Shown in pieces: positions 11,331-23,950 of a DNA stretch of 64,000 nucleotides (position 1 is the stretch's first letter; every line of letters begins with the position of its first letter). The stretch is from assembly GCA_034440635.1 (NCBI GenBank), contig JAOTON010001900.1, forward strand, positions 62,001 through 126,000, read 5' to 3'. The stretch is from Lepas anatifera. Its lineage: Eukaryota; Arthropoda; Thecostraca; Lepadidae. The notes beneath the pieces are model-generated. The model was not told where the DNA came from. It did no database searches and was given only the letters and a program-made list of their open reading frames with translations. The translations under genes were made by a program, and so were the position numbers.

Positions 11331-11951
11331 TGCAACTTGCAACATTTCATGACATAATAAAATTACTGCTCTTAATCCTGCAATCGGAAATTATTTTCTG
11401 ACGACTTGGTCTATTGTCCAGTGATAGGATGGGTTCCACTACAACTAGTGGAGAGGAAATTTTTCGTCACTGTCCCTTTCTAGATAGTTATGCCCTGGTT
11501 TCATGTCGCACCATATTGCTAATTCTTTGGTTTCGTAAATCTAGCGCATTAATAGTCCCGTTAATAAACTTGATGTTACATGATGATGATGTTACACTGC
11601 CTCGAAAAACCCACAAAGGAGAGGTTAAAAGAGCCTTACCAGGGGTTAAAGAGCCCTACATGTTACAAATTGTTTGCTAGGTATTATACCCTGGCTGTCC
11701 TGGATAAATAGCACTTCACTTCTGGCCCTCGTGGACAGACGTGCCCTCTATTGCTCCGAGCGGCAGCGGTGGTGTTCAAAAAGTCCGCTAGGATTCTGGG
11801 GGCGCGGCAAGTGCCTCAGTTTTTGAAGAGTGCCTCTGCTACAGGGGTGCAGCGGGGGGAGCACATGGAGCACGGGTGCCCCATCGGTGCCGGAGTGCCC
11901 TCTGGCCGCTAGGCGGTGAACCCCGTGATATAACCGGACCGCATATAGCGA

Positions 11952-12856
11952 TTAACCTCGCCCCACCGGGGCCATTGCCCCTAGTTTCGGATAGCAGAAA
12001 ACGCCGAGGCGCACACCGCGGTTGAGGGCCTCCTCTCACTCATCATTTTCCCATCATCCCTGAAATTTTTGGTCCAGGTCGGTCACAGACGGGTCCCAGG
12101 TACCTACTTCACCTTTGGCTCTGTAGAGCTACATTTCGAAGTCGATCAATTTGAACGTCGTACACTCTCCCCTCCGGTCTCAAGGTGTATATCCGGGATT
12201 TTCGATTTCTGCCCTAGTCAGGTCACGAGGCGACCTCTCCCATTGAAAGCATGGGGAAAGCTATTTCATGATATAAAAGCCACAAAATGATTGCAAATAC
12301 TCAGACTGTTCAGAACATTGTTTTTGGACACCCTTTCACGGATACCGGGGTCATATTTGCCCTTTGACTTTTCCAAGGTCATGCAAGGTCACCAGAGGTC
12401 AAAACAGTATTTTGACAATAACTTTTACCTAATTGACTAAGCGGTGAAACAAACACCATCGTGTTTGTCTTGTCACTGGCTTTCATTTGATATACAAAAG
12501 GTCACTTTTGACCTTTCGTGACCTAGGTCATATTAGGTCACGGTGACCTCTGGCGGTCAACCACTGGCGGGGGTCTTTCGTTCCACATAGCGGAAAAGTA
12601 CTGGCAATTTGCTATAAATGTACTTTACCGGGCTAATAGCTCTAATGACATAAGTTATGCCCAGTTGGCTTAATCATTGATATTTGGTGAAAATAGCCGA
12701 TCTTGACCTATTTGGCCTCTGAGGTCAACCATTGACCTGCACTAAACATGGGTAATTTCTTACTGAATTCACGCAGCTTTCATTGATTTGGATTTGGTAA
12801 GCCCATATTTTCGAGTTGAGGGGGCCATCGATGGCCCCGTGGGGTGCACGTCAAAC
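11952..12856 (-). mobile_element. AGGTCA-rich TTAA element, copy in reverse orientation to 25949-27037
   Basis: The left end TTAACCTCGCCCCACCGGGG and the right end GGCCCCGTGGGGTGCACGTC are imperfect inverted copies. The interior, read on the minus strand, follows the element at 25949-27037: shared items include the GGCCATCGATGGCC-like end, the CATTGACCT block, and a segment just before a fluctuating GGTCACCAGAGGTCA run. Many AGGTCA or TGACCT words occur throughout, some as direct or inverted pairs. There is no open frame of transposase length, so it is non-autonomous. Confidence 0.7.
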
Positions 12857-14269
12857 CATTCTTTGATAATTCAGTACCTTTTTTGGTCAGCCAGGGCATT
12901 CTGTCGCGTTTCCAAGCACCCGGGCAGAATATGGGCACCGAATCCGTGTCCAGTCAATGTCTAATCATCGCCAATAATTGTACGGGCAAAGCTAATCTGG
13001 TGCCGCTTGAGCTCATCTGGTGCCCCCTGAGCTGATATTGGCCCCTTGCGCTGATCACGTGCCCTCAGGGCTTTAGTCGGTTCACCTCTCCGGACAGGCA
13101 TTCCGTGCCACACTCAGTCAATAGAAAGCCTTAAAACTGACAAGCGAGTCAGTTGCCAGCGTGTGCGGCGCTGACCGCCAAGATGGCAAGGCGCTTAGCA
13201 AGATTACGTTTCGCTGCCGTCAGGGATAATAGACGCGAGTGGTGCCCGGAGTCGATTCTGCTTTCGGTTCAGCCCTTGTCCCTGTAGCTCATGACATTGG
13301 AAGGCTGTCGTCTTTATTCATCGAGTAATAAAGGTACTTTGGCAATGTTTTGTTTTTATGCCTCTTATTGCAGTTCTTGTCATAATGCCTAATTTTCTGA
13401 TATCGTGGCATCCCCTTATCAAGAGTGACACCACCTACCGAAAGCTGCCGGTCGCCAAGCTTTGTCGATTTGCCGCATTTTCTTTCTAAATAAAGGATTT
13501 TTCACTATTTTCGCTAATTTTCTCCCGAAAAATAATTGCTTACATCCGCCCCTGTCACCTCTTGAGCTGGAAAACCATGTAAACTGGCATTCCTGATTAA
13601 ATTCATGCGAAAAATAATGTAAAAGTACCACATTTTAAGTCAGCATGCTTCCTGGAGAAAAACGCGCCGTAAGGTGCCGTGCGGCACAGTATACCACCGT
13701 TAGGCCAAACATCGCAATATTTGAGGCGCTATAAATTAGGCATAAGAAGCCCCATGAAGAAGCCCCATGAAGAAGCCCCAGAACTGTAGGTCCGAAACTG
13801 TTCTAACTGATGAATTACATTTTATTTTGTCTATTCTCAGTGATTGCTGTTTGGGGCTGCAAAAACCTGCATTTTCTCTGTTTTTCGAAAACTTGAAGGC
13901 GCAGGGGCGGGCTGAAAAAGAATTCGAAATTCAAAATTTCAAGGTCGAATTCGAAATGAGCGGGTCCGAGAACATCAGAAACCGACTGGTCCCGAAACAT
14001 TAAAGAAAAAGTTGCCAAAAGGTTGCTCCCCTACTGTTCATGGCCATCCACAAAGGCTACCTCCTCAACAACTCAAACTACAAGTTCTTACTCTTGTCAT
14101 TGTGGCAACACACAACTTTTTGGCAGACTGGAAGTGGGATGTTTCACAAAAATAAAATGTAGATAATGATGCCCAACACATTCCAATGATGGATTTGCTT
14201 TTGCTTCAAGTAAGGACTGCCTAAGTCAGGGCTGGTGACCTCTTCTGAATACAAGGGATCCTAGGTGGA
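12857..14269. other. unassigned region between elements
   Basis: A short piece of the AGCTCAGG satellite in reverse orientation lies at about 13000-13080. The rest has no recognisable coding frame. A tandem of the word GAAGCCCCAT occurs at 13745-13780. Confidence 0.35.
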
Positions 14270-15052
14270 TTAAAGGGAGTGGACCACTTTGTGAAAATGC
14301 TAAAAAGAACATTTTTAGAACAAGAGAGGTCTGAAAACCAGAAAACAGCATTCCTCCCACTTTCATACGCTAAAAACAGAAATATATCCCCTTTTTTAAC
14401 AATATGTGACGTCATCAAAATAACACTGTTGATAATCAGTGAAATCCCAAATGTTGACCATAGATTCGCAATAAAGCTCCATTCACAACATCTCTGCACG
14501 GCGAAAATAGCATGCAGTACAAGAAGAACCACTGGTGCAAGAACTGAACGTCAGATATCACTACGGCGGCCAAGTTTATTCAGTGATGGAAAGATTATGC
14601 ATCTGTCTGATGTAAGGCAACAATTTAAGAGTTGGATTTTGACAAAAATATTTGTAACTTGTTTGGGCAAGTACGGGGAGGGAGGATATGATGTTTATTG
14701 CGCTTATTTGACTAATTTTGGCCCAATAACGCTCTGAACTGAACTACTTTTTGCCTAAGCTCCCGGTCGGCAGGCAGTTGCATGCTGGCTCACTCGCTAG
14801 CATGATATTTTCAGCGAGTGGGGGAGATGTAGGGCTTACAACCAATCAGATTACTGCAACCATATGGAAGGTATTCCTTCAGGGTTTGAAATAAGCCAAT
14901 AGGCCCCTTTACTTTGAACTTTAAAGCTGGCGCAAATTTTATACCGAGAGCTTTGGGTGAAATTAAATATGCAGATAGTGGCTTCTCAACACGCTCTACA
15001 AAACTGCTATCTCAGTTCAAAACCCATTAAAAAAGTGGGACACTCCCTTTAA
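14270..15052 (+). mobile_element. longer T2/Kolobok-like MITE, family B
   Basis: This 783-bp element begins TTAAAGGGAGTGGACCACTTT and ends AAAGTGGGACACTCCCTTTAA: inverted ends with terminal TTAA. Near the right end it has CTATCTCAGTTCAAAAC, matching the subterminal word of family A, so the two families share ends but not centres. A 152-codon frame (14279-14737) has no transposase motifs and probably reads through repeat DNA by chance. Confidence 0.8.
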
Positions 15053-16300
15053 CGCTGGCACAGCAGTAGAAGCCATATTGGTAGTCTATGGGAGACGGTT
15101 CCCTGGATTTGGACCTCCTGTAGACCCAAATCTAGGGGGTCCACTGGCAAATCCAAGGGGGAAACAGACTGTTGCCCCACCAAAGACTAAAAGAGGTTCT
15201 TCCCTCCCCCAAAGAACCAAATTTTGGCCGTTCTTCTTTTAAAATAACATGGGAAGTCCAATCCCCCAATCCCCTCAGGATTTCTGCCCATGGCCTAAAG
15301 TAATAGAGACACTCCATGGCCTAAGGGAGATTGGTACCTAGGTACAAGCTGCAAGTGCCCCCACTTGATGACTCTCCGATTCGACATACCAGTAAGCACG
15401 CTGGAAAATTCTGCCTTCGCTGCAGTACTTCTGTCAGGTTTAAGTATTATTTTTATATCATTTATGACACCAAGATTCATGACTGATCACCAACCATGCT
15501 CCCCACATGCGGAAACATACATGTCAACCTAGCTTTCCACTGTCTTTTTTAAAAATTACTGGAGGCCAATACCGCAGTGAGGTGTTCGACAACGAAGGGA
15601 TTAGTGAGTACAGCCTGGTGACATAACCTGGGGGCAATGGTGACAATGGTACTTTGGCGCCATTCGTGTCACCAGCCACTGCTAAGAGATGGGCGAAACT
15701 TTTTCGAACGCGGGGTTCAATACGGTTCAAATAATTAACCACATTCACCGAATACGAGTTAGTCGAACGAAGCTTGTGGTGCAAATGGTTAAATCAGCCA
15801 ATCCAAAAGTGCACTGATTAAAAAAATTACACCTTTTCGCCATTTGGTAACACCATCAAAAAGTCCCCACTGGAGGGGAGTTCGCATGGGCGCCGAAAGC
15901 GGGGAGGGGACGGGGATGCGTCCCCCCTGTTGGCCAACCAGGGGGACGTCCCCCAAAATTTTTGGTCCATCGTCATTAATGCTGTCAGGTACCGGATATG
16001 CTCAAAATTAGCCTCCCCCGGTCAGCACCAGCCCGGGTCCGTCCCCCCTGCGAAAGTTCCGTGGCGGCGCCCTTGGGAGTTCAGCCAACCCTGCCAAGCA
16101 CAGCTAAAGATTCAAATTGATCAACTTTCTAAAAGAAAAGCTATACAATATCGGCCAAGGATAAAATGCATAATATATTCTAATAGTTACAGTAAAAGCA
16201 CACGTGAAGGGGGAGGAGGGCTACTCTGTAGCCGATAGCCGATGCCCCTAAAAAAGTAGGAGAGTTCCCCTGGCGTTCAGCTGCTTATTTATCAATGGGT
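15053..16300. other. unassigned region containing a probable small MITE
   Basis: At about 15889-16075 a GC-rich segment begins TGGGCGCCGAAAGCGGGGAG and ends CCGTGGCGGCGCCC, with an internal GGGGGACGTCCCCC palindrome. Those ends suggest a short GGGCGCCG-type inverted-repeat element. The remainder shows no gene. Confidence 0.35.
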
Positions 16301-17580
16301 GCCTACCAGTATAAATGTCAGTTGATTTGTCCTCCGCCATGTTGTTTTTCATTACCAGAGATGAATTGAACGGGCTGTGGCAATATACCTGAAGCTTGAT
16401 GTTTGCGTCAGGTCCGATTGTCTTGCAATTCTTTTAGATAATCGTTTTGAGCACCTTTTCTCCAGTATCGTAGCCTGCTGTCATTTGGCTCCTTTTGAAG
16501 ATGTTGATGGTGTTTTCTTGTCCTTTGGCTGATCTTGCTGTTAAGTAAGTTTGTTCAGAGTGTTGTTGATTTGTTCATCTATAAATGCAATGTCGTAGCT
16601 GTTATCTGCTAGCGTCAGTCTTAATTGTCGTAATTCTTTGTGCACGAGAGGCCATGAAGAACAGTGGTTGAGCCTCCGGATACGTATGCGCTCACCACAC
16701 CGCTTTTGTAGCGCTGATGGCACTGGCTCTTGTAATTTAGGCACCTTCCGGCGTCTGTGGACTTGCAATGAACTCTGATTACGAATGGTCCGTCAGCTGC
16801 GTGAATGGAAATGTCAAGGAAATTGATTTTTTCTTCAACGCTTTCTTCTACCGTGAAGGTAAACCCCGACTTTGTTTCTAGTCTCGACTTGAGGTGTTAC
16901 AAGTCATATTGATCTCAGACTTCCAGAAATATGTAATCAACATACCTGCAGTAGAGAGCTGGTTTTTCAGGTGTGCTCTAGCACTTTGTCTTCGACTGCA
17001 GCCATAAAGGCTTGGGCGAAGAGCACACCCAGTGGCGACCTCATGGCAAGGCCGTCAGTTTGGTAGTACATGTTACCTTGTGGGCATCGAAATTGAGACT
17101 TGGTGGTGCACAGTCTGAGCATGGCACACATAATGTGTTCGGGGATGTCAAGTACTGGGAGTGTGTCATGGCGATGAACATAATCAGCAAGGATCTTGAT
17201 TGTCCGTTCCACAGGTACGTTGGTAAATAGGCTAGTCACGTCCAAAGAAGCTTTGCTTCTGGTCCCTCTCCTGTTTTCCAGATGGATGAACTCAGCCAAT
17301 GATTTCAGAGAGTATGTTAATGGTATGTAGGGGCTGATGATCGTGTTCAATGCTTTTGTTAGCTGATACGTAGGCAGCGGGATTTGTGATATACTGGGAC
17401 GTAGTGAATTTCCTTCCTTGTGAGTTTTTACGTTACCGTTAAAAATGTCCGGGCTGGTATTCGCCTACTATCCGTTCAAACTTGATAACCTTACTGACCT
17501 TGTTGGAAGCGTCTATTAGAGTGTTGATCTGCTTTTTTAATTGTTCAACCGGAGTTCTTGTTATTCTTTTGAACTTGAAC
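16300..17580 (-). pseudogene. decayed Penelope-like element reverse transcriptase
   Basis: The minus strand reads a KTHKEGNSLRP segment near 17420, then in an open frame (17350-16967) DVTSLFTNVPVERTIKIL and TDGLAMRSPLGVLFAQAF. Downstream lie the active-site region RYVDYIF near 16935, FLDISIHAADGPF near 16800 and TDAGRCLNYKSQC near 16740. These blocks, in this order, are diagnostic of Penelope-like elements. The canonical YVDD is YVDY here (codon 16933-16935), which removes a catalytic aspartate, and there are several frameshifts. I see no GIY-YIG endonuclease downstream. The copy is inactive and truncated at its 5' side. Confidence 0.85.
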
Positions 17581-17602
17581 CTTTGAACTTGAACTTTTGA
17601 AC

Positions 17603-17813
17603 CTTTCCCGGTAGCTCAGTTGGTAGAGCGTTGGGCTCCGGCCCGCTGCTCAGAAGCATGCAGTGGCAGTACATGTCCAGGCTTGGGATCGGTTCCCCCT
17701 GAGACGCTCCGGCGCTCAATAGTTTGCCCGACGTAGGTCGGCTGGCAACCGACTGGTGAGAGGGTGACCTGAGCGGGGCGGCCGTCCCTGTGCTTTGAGG
17801 GACGTTAAACTTT
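17603..17813 (+). mobile_element. second tRNA-derived SINE
   Basis: It starts with a strong A box (TAGCTCAGTTGGTAGAGCG). The B-box region is decayed or displaced (GGGATCGGTTCCCCC). The body has CGGCTGGCAACCGACTGGTG and ends CTTTGAGGGACGTTAAAC. It differs in body sequence from the SINE at 6663. It directly abuts the upstream end of the Penelope-like remnant, with short TTTGAACTTGAAC repeats at the junction (17560-17602). Confidence 0.65.
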
Positions 17814-18300
17814 GGCTTTTAAATTACCCCTTCATTGTGGGAGTTGCTCGTTCGGGTGGTGGGGTCGGGGTCTCCGTGACAAGTCCCTTGAGGACTTTAG
17901 TGAGACTCCGACTCCAGCAGTCGTACTGGGAACAAGTTGGACAAAAATTCATAAAAACTTTACAAAAAGCTGGGCTTTGTCTGCTTTGAGGACGACGATG
18001 TTATTATTGTTCCAGAGATCTTTAGCAACGCAAAGAAAGCGTGGGTGAAGTGATGGCTTGAGTTTGTGTTTATGAGAAATAAATGAAACCGGTCGACTAA
18101 AGGTGCGTTTTAAGTTCAATTTCTTCAATATGACATGAACATCGTCACAATTTTACATGAACACCGCATAGAAAATCGGGAGCTTAGTGGGAATATCGAG
18201 AGCTTAGAAAACTGCAAAAAGCCAAAGTTTAGGTAACGTTAAATCAACACTGGATAAATACGAGTATATATTTGGGGTCAGAGTACATATAGTCTGACTT

Positions 18301-18465
18301 CAGTGGCGGATACAAGGGGAGCCTCGGGGGCTCAACCCCCCCCCCCGAAATGTCAGAGTGGTAGAAGTTAATGCATAGCAGGAGGCTATTCCGAGGCAAT
18401 GGTGGGGAAGCTGGAGCCACCATGCTACCCTTCCCCTCCAAAATGTTGTCCTGTATCCCCCACTC
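18301..18465 (+). mobile_element. short hAT-like MITE with CAGTGGCGGATAC end
   Basis: The left end CAGTGGCGGATACAAGGGG and the right end TCCTGTATCCCCCACT are imperfect inverted copies. Widespread animal MITEs start CAGYGGCGGAT. A related piece in reverse orientation is at about 46725-46800 (ATGCATTAACTATAGAC... ACATTTCGGGGGAGC). I find no clear target duplication. Confidence 0.5.
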
Positions 18466-21037
18466 CTCTAAACTATAATTTATCATGCACATTTTCAGAC
18501 ATTGTTGGGGTATTCTGGCTTTTGCCCACGTTTGAAATGTATTTTATCACCAGAGGTCAGAAAAAGTAATTTGGCTCCCCAACGCAGACCAGTTGATGCC
18601 CCGAAATGAAAGGAATGTTCCCCAGAGGCAATTAGAGCTTGTGGAGCAGAAGCCTGAGCACTTGGCCTTTATTTTTTACACTCAGGTAATAAAAATATAG
18701 TATTTATTAGGATATATTGTTCAAAATTAGTTTCGATGGTGTTCAGGCCATGGAAAATATTTTTAAAGTGTAAAATAATCAAAAATTTTATAATGCTTTT
18801 CCATTATTGGGGGTTAAAGTATATTGTTTCTTTATACATATTCCTAAGTAACCTGGGACACTGATTCCAACAAAAAAAGAAATTTGAAATATGTTGGCAA
18901 TTTCGAAATTATGGGCATATAAATGTTTGACGCACTTGTGAAGGCGTTCCTGTATAAGCCAATACCTCTCATAGTTCACGCTCAATTGCTTTCAAAGTTT
19001 GTTTTTATGTTTTCTGACCCGTTCATGAAAAATCTGTGCATGAAATCAAAATTTGATAAGAAATTTGAATTTTTTTTCAAAAATTGGACCATATTTTTCA
19101 AAATTTTCTTTTTATCTAAGGATGTCAAAGGTAGTCTAAGAAATTCAAACACAAAAAAATCAAATCCCCTAATAATAAAAATTATAGGTAGATAAAATGT
19201 GCCGTCCCGACAAGAGTAAGAGTGAATCATTATTTTTTTAAAAACATATTGTTCGATTCCAAAGTTCAGTTTATTTTTCAAAATTATAGAACTAAAATGG
19301 ACGGTTTAAAAGTTTGCCAGGTTCCAGCTCGATGAAATATGGTGAGTAGAAGACCAAAGAAAATTTAACTATACAGGCACTTCCTACACAGCATGAGATG
19401 CTGACTGTAAAAGTTACAACTGTGTCCAATGAAACATTTAAGCTATCAAAGCAAACTTGAGTTTTACTTGCAGGAGGGTAGGTAGGTACCTGGAGTAATG
19501 CCTGCTTACCTTATTGGGATGTTACAAAATGTCTAATAAATCATTTTATCATGCTCCCCTGTCACCCATTTTGAGCATTGGCCAGTCAATACCCAGTTGA
19601 AATAGTCCACTCCAGGCCCCACTTTTAAGAGGTTCTGGAAAAATACCTGGAATTATATGAAACCAGTATGGACCGAGTGCCGCGCGTGGCCGCCCCCAAC
19701 CAGTCCCAGTTTCCTTACTCTATTACTACCTTGCTCCTGTGATTTACATCTCCTTTACCGCGAGGTTCAAATCCACAACCAAAGCAATAGAGCCCACAAC
19801 CTAAACAACTATGTAGACGAGTCCGGCGCACTTTTTGACATTGTGCTCCATAACAATTTGCAACGCGCGCGCCAGCTTTTCAGCAGGGGTCCACCGGATG
19901 GCACCAGCCTCCACCGGGATGCGAACGGATTCACTTAACCATAGTCCCTGGGGACCCCGGCCCGACCGCCCTCGATATTTGCCCCGGCTCCTGATTCGTC
20001 TAGAATGGCTGAAAGCAGTTTTTTTGCTAGTGCTAGCGCCAGTGAAAATAATGATGCAGAAGGACTACATATATGTGAATTCACGCGATGTTAAAATAGC
20101 CAACTTCTCAAAATAGTCCACATTTTAATTCGACCTCAAGAACAAAGATTCAAAGCCAGAACGTCCCGATGAATAACTATCTAAATGTCCGAGGATTAAA
20201 TAGTCCACAAAGTGAGAAAATAAACAGCTCAAAAGTACCTAAGACATAATGTTCACATGTCAGAAGACCAGAAGTACTGTGGAAGAGGAAGAATGAAAAA
20301 TGTACATATTCCCCGGCAGCTGAAGATCTTCCCCATCTATGTTGGCACGTTTGGACTTTTTCCGACCTCTGTTTATCACAGCACGGAGCCGCAGCTGAAG
20401 CGCATGGACCTGTGAGTGGTATCAATGTTGACCTCCACTGAATTGAGCTGTTATCAGCCGTCGCTAAAGCGTCCCAGTGATCCCACCATGGTATCAGATA
20501 CGATCAATCAGCGCGCCTCTATCGAATGGCAGGTCGCGATACGCGCGAGGTGTGCTGCTGAGACACTGGCGCCGAGTCAAGATCTAAGTTCATAGCGGGC
20601 AGCCGCCCGGCGCCCAGTTCTGGGAAGTGAGACATCAAACCTCTCCGGCGGCGATTGCATAGTGCACCACCTGTGAACTCCACTTTGAAGCTGTCAGAAA
20701 ATCCGCCGGCTGATTGTTGCCATCAGTCATCGCTGTCCACTACCATACTTCTCCGATACTGGTGGCACGCCTCATGCACCATAATTGCAACGCACAGTGT
20801 GCAGGACAAAGGACTAGGTTGTGATGGTGTCAAAAATGAAGACCTGCGAGTGAAGACCACCTGGTGCGTCTTACTACAATCCATTAGCCGGCAAAGCCTA
20901 AGTGCGACGTGATTTCTTCCCTGTGCGCCTCATAAACGTCAACACGCGTCTCTGCCTTCCTTAAGGTTTGTATTTTTCAACGACTAGCTGTTAGGATTTG
21001 TCCGGTTATAGCCGTCTCCAGCCCTGATATCGCTGTC
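18466..21037. other. unassigned region without recognisable gene
   Basis: Short frames on both strands (for example 19657-19938 and 18923-19195) show no domain or repeat signature. The stretch 18700-19300 is very AT-rich; 19660-20950 is closer to average composition and could contain old coding or regulatory DNA, but I cannot support a call. Confidence 0.3.
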
Positions 21038-21960
21038 TTAACACGCGCATTGACAGGGGTCTGAGGCACCTTCGCTTTGACGGGGGAGGGTACCCGCCCC
21101 TAAGATCTCGAGAACCACGATAGGTAGCGAAAAACGGTAAATGGCCTTGGGTAGCCCATCCACTTCTCCATCGAAAATATTTGAACCATTTTTCAGGTCA
21201 CATTTAAGGTCACGAGAGGTCAAAACATGCCGTCATAGGGATAACATGGAAATAAAGGTTTTCGGCCATTACATCTGAACAAGTATAGATAGAGCAAAAA
21301 CGACTTGACCTATATGAATCCTCGCAGCAAGCCGAATCGAATGATATATAATTTTACATTGCTAGGTCAAATCAAAGATTTGACCTGACCTGAGGTCAGG
21401 TCAAGGTCAAATTATATAAAATGCATATCGTTAGAACTGCAAAGACAAGGCAAGTCTAATGCAGCTAAAATAAACGCTCTATCGCCATCCGTTATTGAGT
21501 TATTCAGTCAAAACCATTTTTCCCATGTATTTCCAAGGGAGAGGTCATGGCTCGTACCTTAGGTCATCTTAGGTCAACATATCATACTTACTATACAATG
21601 TACATACTTACTATACATCACTTACTTACTATACATCATATCATACTTAGGTCATCGATATCAAAAATACTGGAACATATTTTAGAGAACTCGGTGGGCC
21701 CATTATGTGATATGAGTTTCGATCGGATAGGTTCATCCCGTTCCGACTTATGGTATCTTAAACTTTTTTTGAGGGCAGGTCACTTGACCTGTATTGGTGA
21801 CCTGACCTGAGATGACCTAACCTTAAAATTTTCACAGAAGTTGAAAAATGATCAGAGAAAAGGTATGCCAAGTACAGTGGCGCTACACGCCGCCGTTTTT
21901 ATGCTATCTCCAAAAAACCCGAGGGGGGCGGGTACCTGCCCCCGTCAATGCGCGTGTTAA
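21038..21960 (+). mobile_element. AGGTCA-rich TTAA element, copy C1
   Basis: The ends are TTAACACGCGCATTGACAGG and CCCCCGTCAATGCGCGTGTTAA-type inverted copies with terminal TTAA. It matches the element at 25001-25851 almost throughout, but has an extra run of about 70 bp of CATACTTACTATACAT words at 21580-21650. It contains many AGGTCA/TGACCT words and the 21-base inverted repeat at 21382-21402. There is no coding capacity. Confidence 0.85.
21382..21402. repeat. everted AGGTCA pair conserved across three elements
   Basis: GACCTGACCT-G-AGGTCAGGTC is a perfect inverted repeat with a one-base spacer. The identical 21-mer occurs at 25354-25374 and 44363-44383. It combines TGACCT and AGGTCA everted around one base, a layout resembling nuclear-receptor half-site pairs. 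Confidence 0.85.
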
Positions 21961-22181
21961 AAGGTCTGATGTTCTACTACGTTCCGGTTTTGAAATTTTT
22001 GTGTCCCATTTTCATGGCTTGGATCTTCACTTGGGCTGAAGTGACCTGATAAGTGAAGAGGGTTGTAGAACTGGAACACTTTCCCAGGGAATTTTTAAGA
22101 AAAAATCAGTGGCGGGGGAGCATTTCTTGTGCTAGCCAGTAAAGTTTCTTCTGGGGATCAATATCCCATTTTGAGGGAAGT

Positions 22182-22795
22182 TTAACACTCGCACTGGAGG
22201 GGGGGCCTCGGAGGCCCCCCACCTGTTTTTTCGAGGTGGCCGGAGAACCGCTTGTAGCCGAAAAACGAAACGTGGCCACATTTAACAGAAATTAATAGCG
22301 CGTCGATTGGTGAAGACTTTTTGAAAATCGGCTGAACATTTTTGACTTATAGGCTTTCAAAGTCAGACCTGCATTTTGAGATCGCCGTAAACGCGCGGTC
22401 GGACCAGTTAGCTTGCATTGAAGACCGAGTGGTGACGTCATAACGTCATATAAGCAGGACTATATGTCAAGGTCACTTCACATGAAAGTCAAGGTCAAGG
22501 TCAAAGGTCACAGGTCAAGGTCATATCTGCACTTTCAAGGTCACTGACCACTGTGCGTCCGGCCAAATGACGTTACACCGTCTGACATATATTATGCTAT
22601 GACGTCATCGGTAGGGTACCCCAATACAAGGTCAAGGTCAAGGTCAAGGTCAAAGGTCATTGGGAAAGGTCAATCCTCATTTCCCGCCAAACAGTGGCTA
22701 CAGTGTTAGTCAAAGTGTAAATAATAAGCAGTATACCATATGGTGACCTTAACGGTCAATGACCTTGAATGACCGTGACCCAAAAGTTGTGGGGA
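22182..22795 (+). mobile_element. further AGGTCA-rich TTAA-type element, right end unclear
   Basis: It starts TTAACACTCGCACTGGAGGG, following the same TTAAC(A/C)C pattern as the other AGGTCA elements, then an inverted GGGGCCTCGGAGGCCCC block. At 22464-22540 and 22625-22680 there are runs of AAGGTC hexamers (direct AGGTCA repeats with zero- or one-base spacing). The right end is not identified and may have been cut by the retroelement fragment at 22797. A related AGGTCA-rich scrap lies at 46875-46960. Confidence 0.5.
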
Positions 22796-22796
22796 A

Positions 22797-23095
22797 GCCT
22801 CTTTGAGACCTCTTCTCTATGAACCTTGTCCGCCTTCACGATGCAGAGCGGACTATCTCCCTTTTCTCCCGAAAACCATCCGAGATTGGAACAACCTACC
22901 CCATGCAACTGTGAAAGCTGCTTTTCTCGACTCATTTGTGACTCTTATGTGTAAACGTTAATAATCTTCCATCCATTAATTGTAACCTCATACGTAAATT
23001 TTTTCTTCTTCTTTTTGAGATGTGTAATCTACGGACACTCGCATTGATAAAATAATCAATTTGATGATTGTGGTCAATACACAGTAGAACTAGAA
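22797..23095 (+). mobile_element. 3' end of a 5'-truncated non-LTR retrotransposon
   Basis: The plus strand reads TIRDWNNLPHATVKAAFLDS and ends CKR plus a UAA at 22959-22961. The pattern TIRDWN-x-LP followed by a hydrophobic LDSF segment is the typical end of ORF2 in Jockey/CR1-type elements. About 130 bp of AT-rich 3' UTR follows. The copy carries only the last few dozen codons. Confidence 0.65.
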
Positions 23096-23600
23096 CTACG
23101 AAGCTCCATTCGAGGTCTGGCTTTACTATGACTATAAGTGCGTTTTATATCCAGGATTCGAGGAGACAGGTCAGTATATACATTGTCAACTAATAGCCAT
23201 GCTCCTCATTTCAGCACTCCAAAACCTATCAACGTTTAAATCTAAACTTGGGAGGCTGTAAGGCTTAACCCATTGTTTCAGAATTAACATTTGACGTCGC
23301 AGCCCACCTTCATAGGAACGGCGGTATAAGGCGGCAAGGGTTTCAGATTTGGGAATTCGGACAAAGGTCTCCTTCCCGCGAGGGTAGGGGGGGGAGTTGC
23401 AAAGCCAGTCCTCGTTAACTAAGGGAAAACATAGCTGAAGTCTAACCGCTTGAATCATTATAACCACTTCTATGAGAAACATGGTAACGTGCTTCACGAA
23501 ACACCTGGCTAACTGGCGGGAGAGTGCTTATTGAGAGTATTTATTGTTTGTGCCCAAGCTACTTAGGAGTGCTATGACATACTACGGACAGATATTTTAT
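23096..23600. other. unassigned spacer
   Basis: No gene is visible. A TATATCCAGGATTCGAGGAGA segment near 23147 resembles one near 29060 (TATCCGGGATTCGAGAAGA), suggesting an undefined interspersed repeat. Confidence 0.3.
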
Positions 23601-23950
23601 GCACTCAAATCAATCAGCTCAAGGTGCCCTAGACCAAGTTATGGGTACCGAGACCAGCTTATTAAGGGATCCCACTCAACCACAGGGGCCTGAGAAGCTC
23701 AGCACAGGGGGCCCAGATAAGCTCACAAACCAGATGAGCTTAGGGGCCCGGCTCAGCTCAGGGGCCTAAGGTCGGCTTGTATAGGGTCTCAGTACAGCTC
23801 AAGGAGCCCGTTCAAGCTCACAGATCCCAGCTCAGCTCAGCGATCGTAGAACAGTTCAGGGGATTCCAGACCAGTTTATGACCCCATTTCAACACAGGGG
23901 CATCCAGATAGTTGGGGGACCTGATTAACTTGGGGCCTCAGCTCTCTTTA
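23600..23950. repeat. degenerate AGCTCAGG-type satellite, second locus
   Basis: Words such as CAGCTCAAGG, GGGGCCTGAGAAGCTCAG and GGGGCCCGGCTCAGCTCAGGG repeat about every 25-35 bp, as in the array at 10780-11330. Confidence 0.55.

Noticed and set aside
14279..14737. 152-codon gene inside the 14.3-kb element
   Set aside because: It lies wholly between MITE ends, starts in the terminal inverted repeat and has no transposase motif.
17603..17700. Functional tRNA gene
   Set aside because: Strong A box, but the expected B box and acceptor pairing are missing and the element continues as a SINE.
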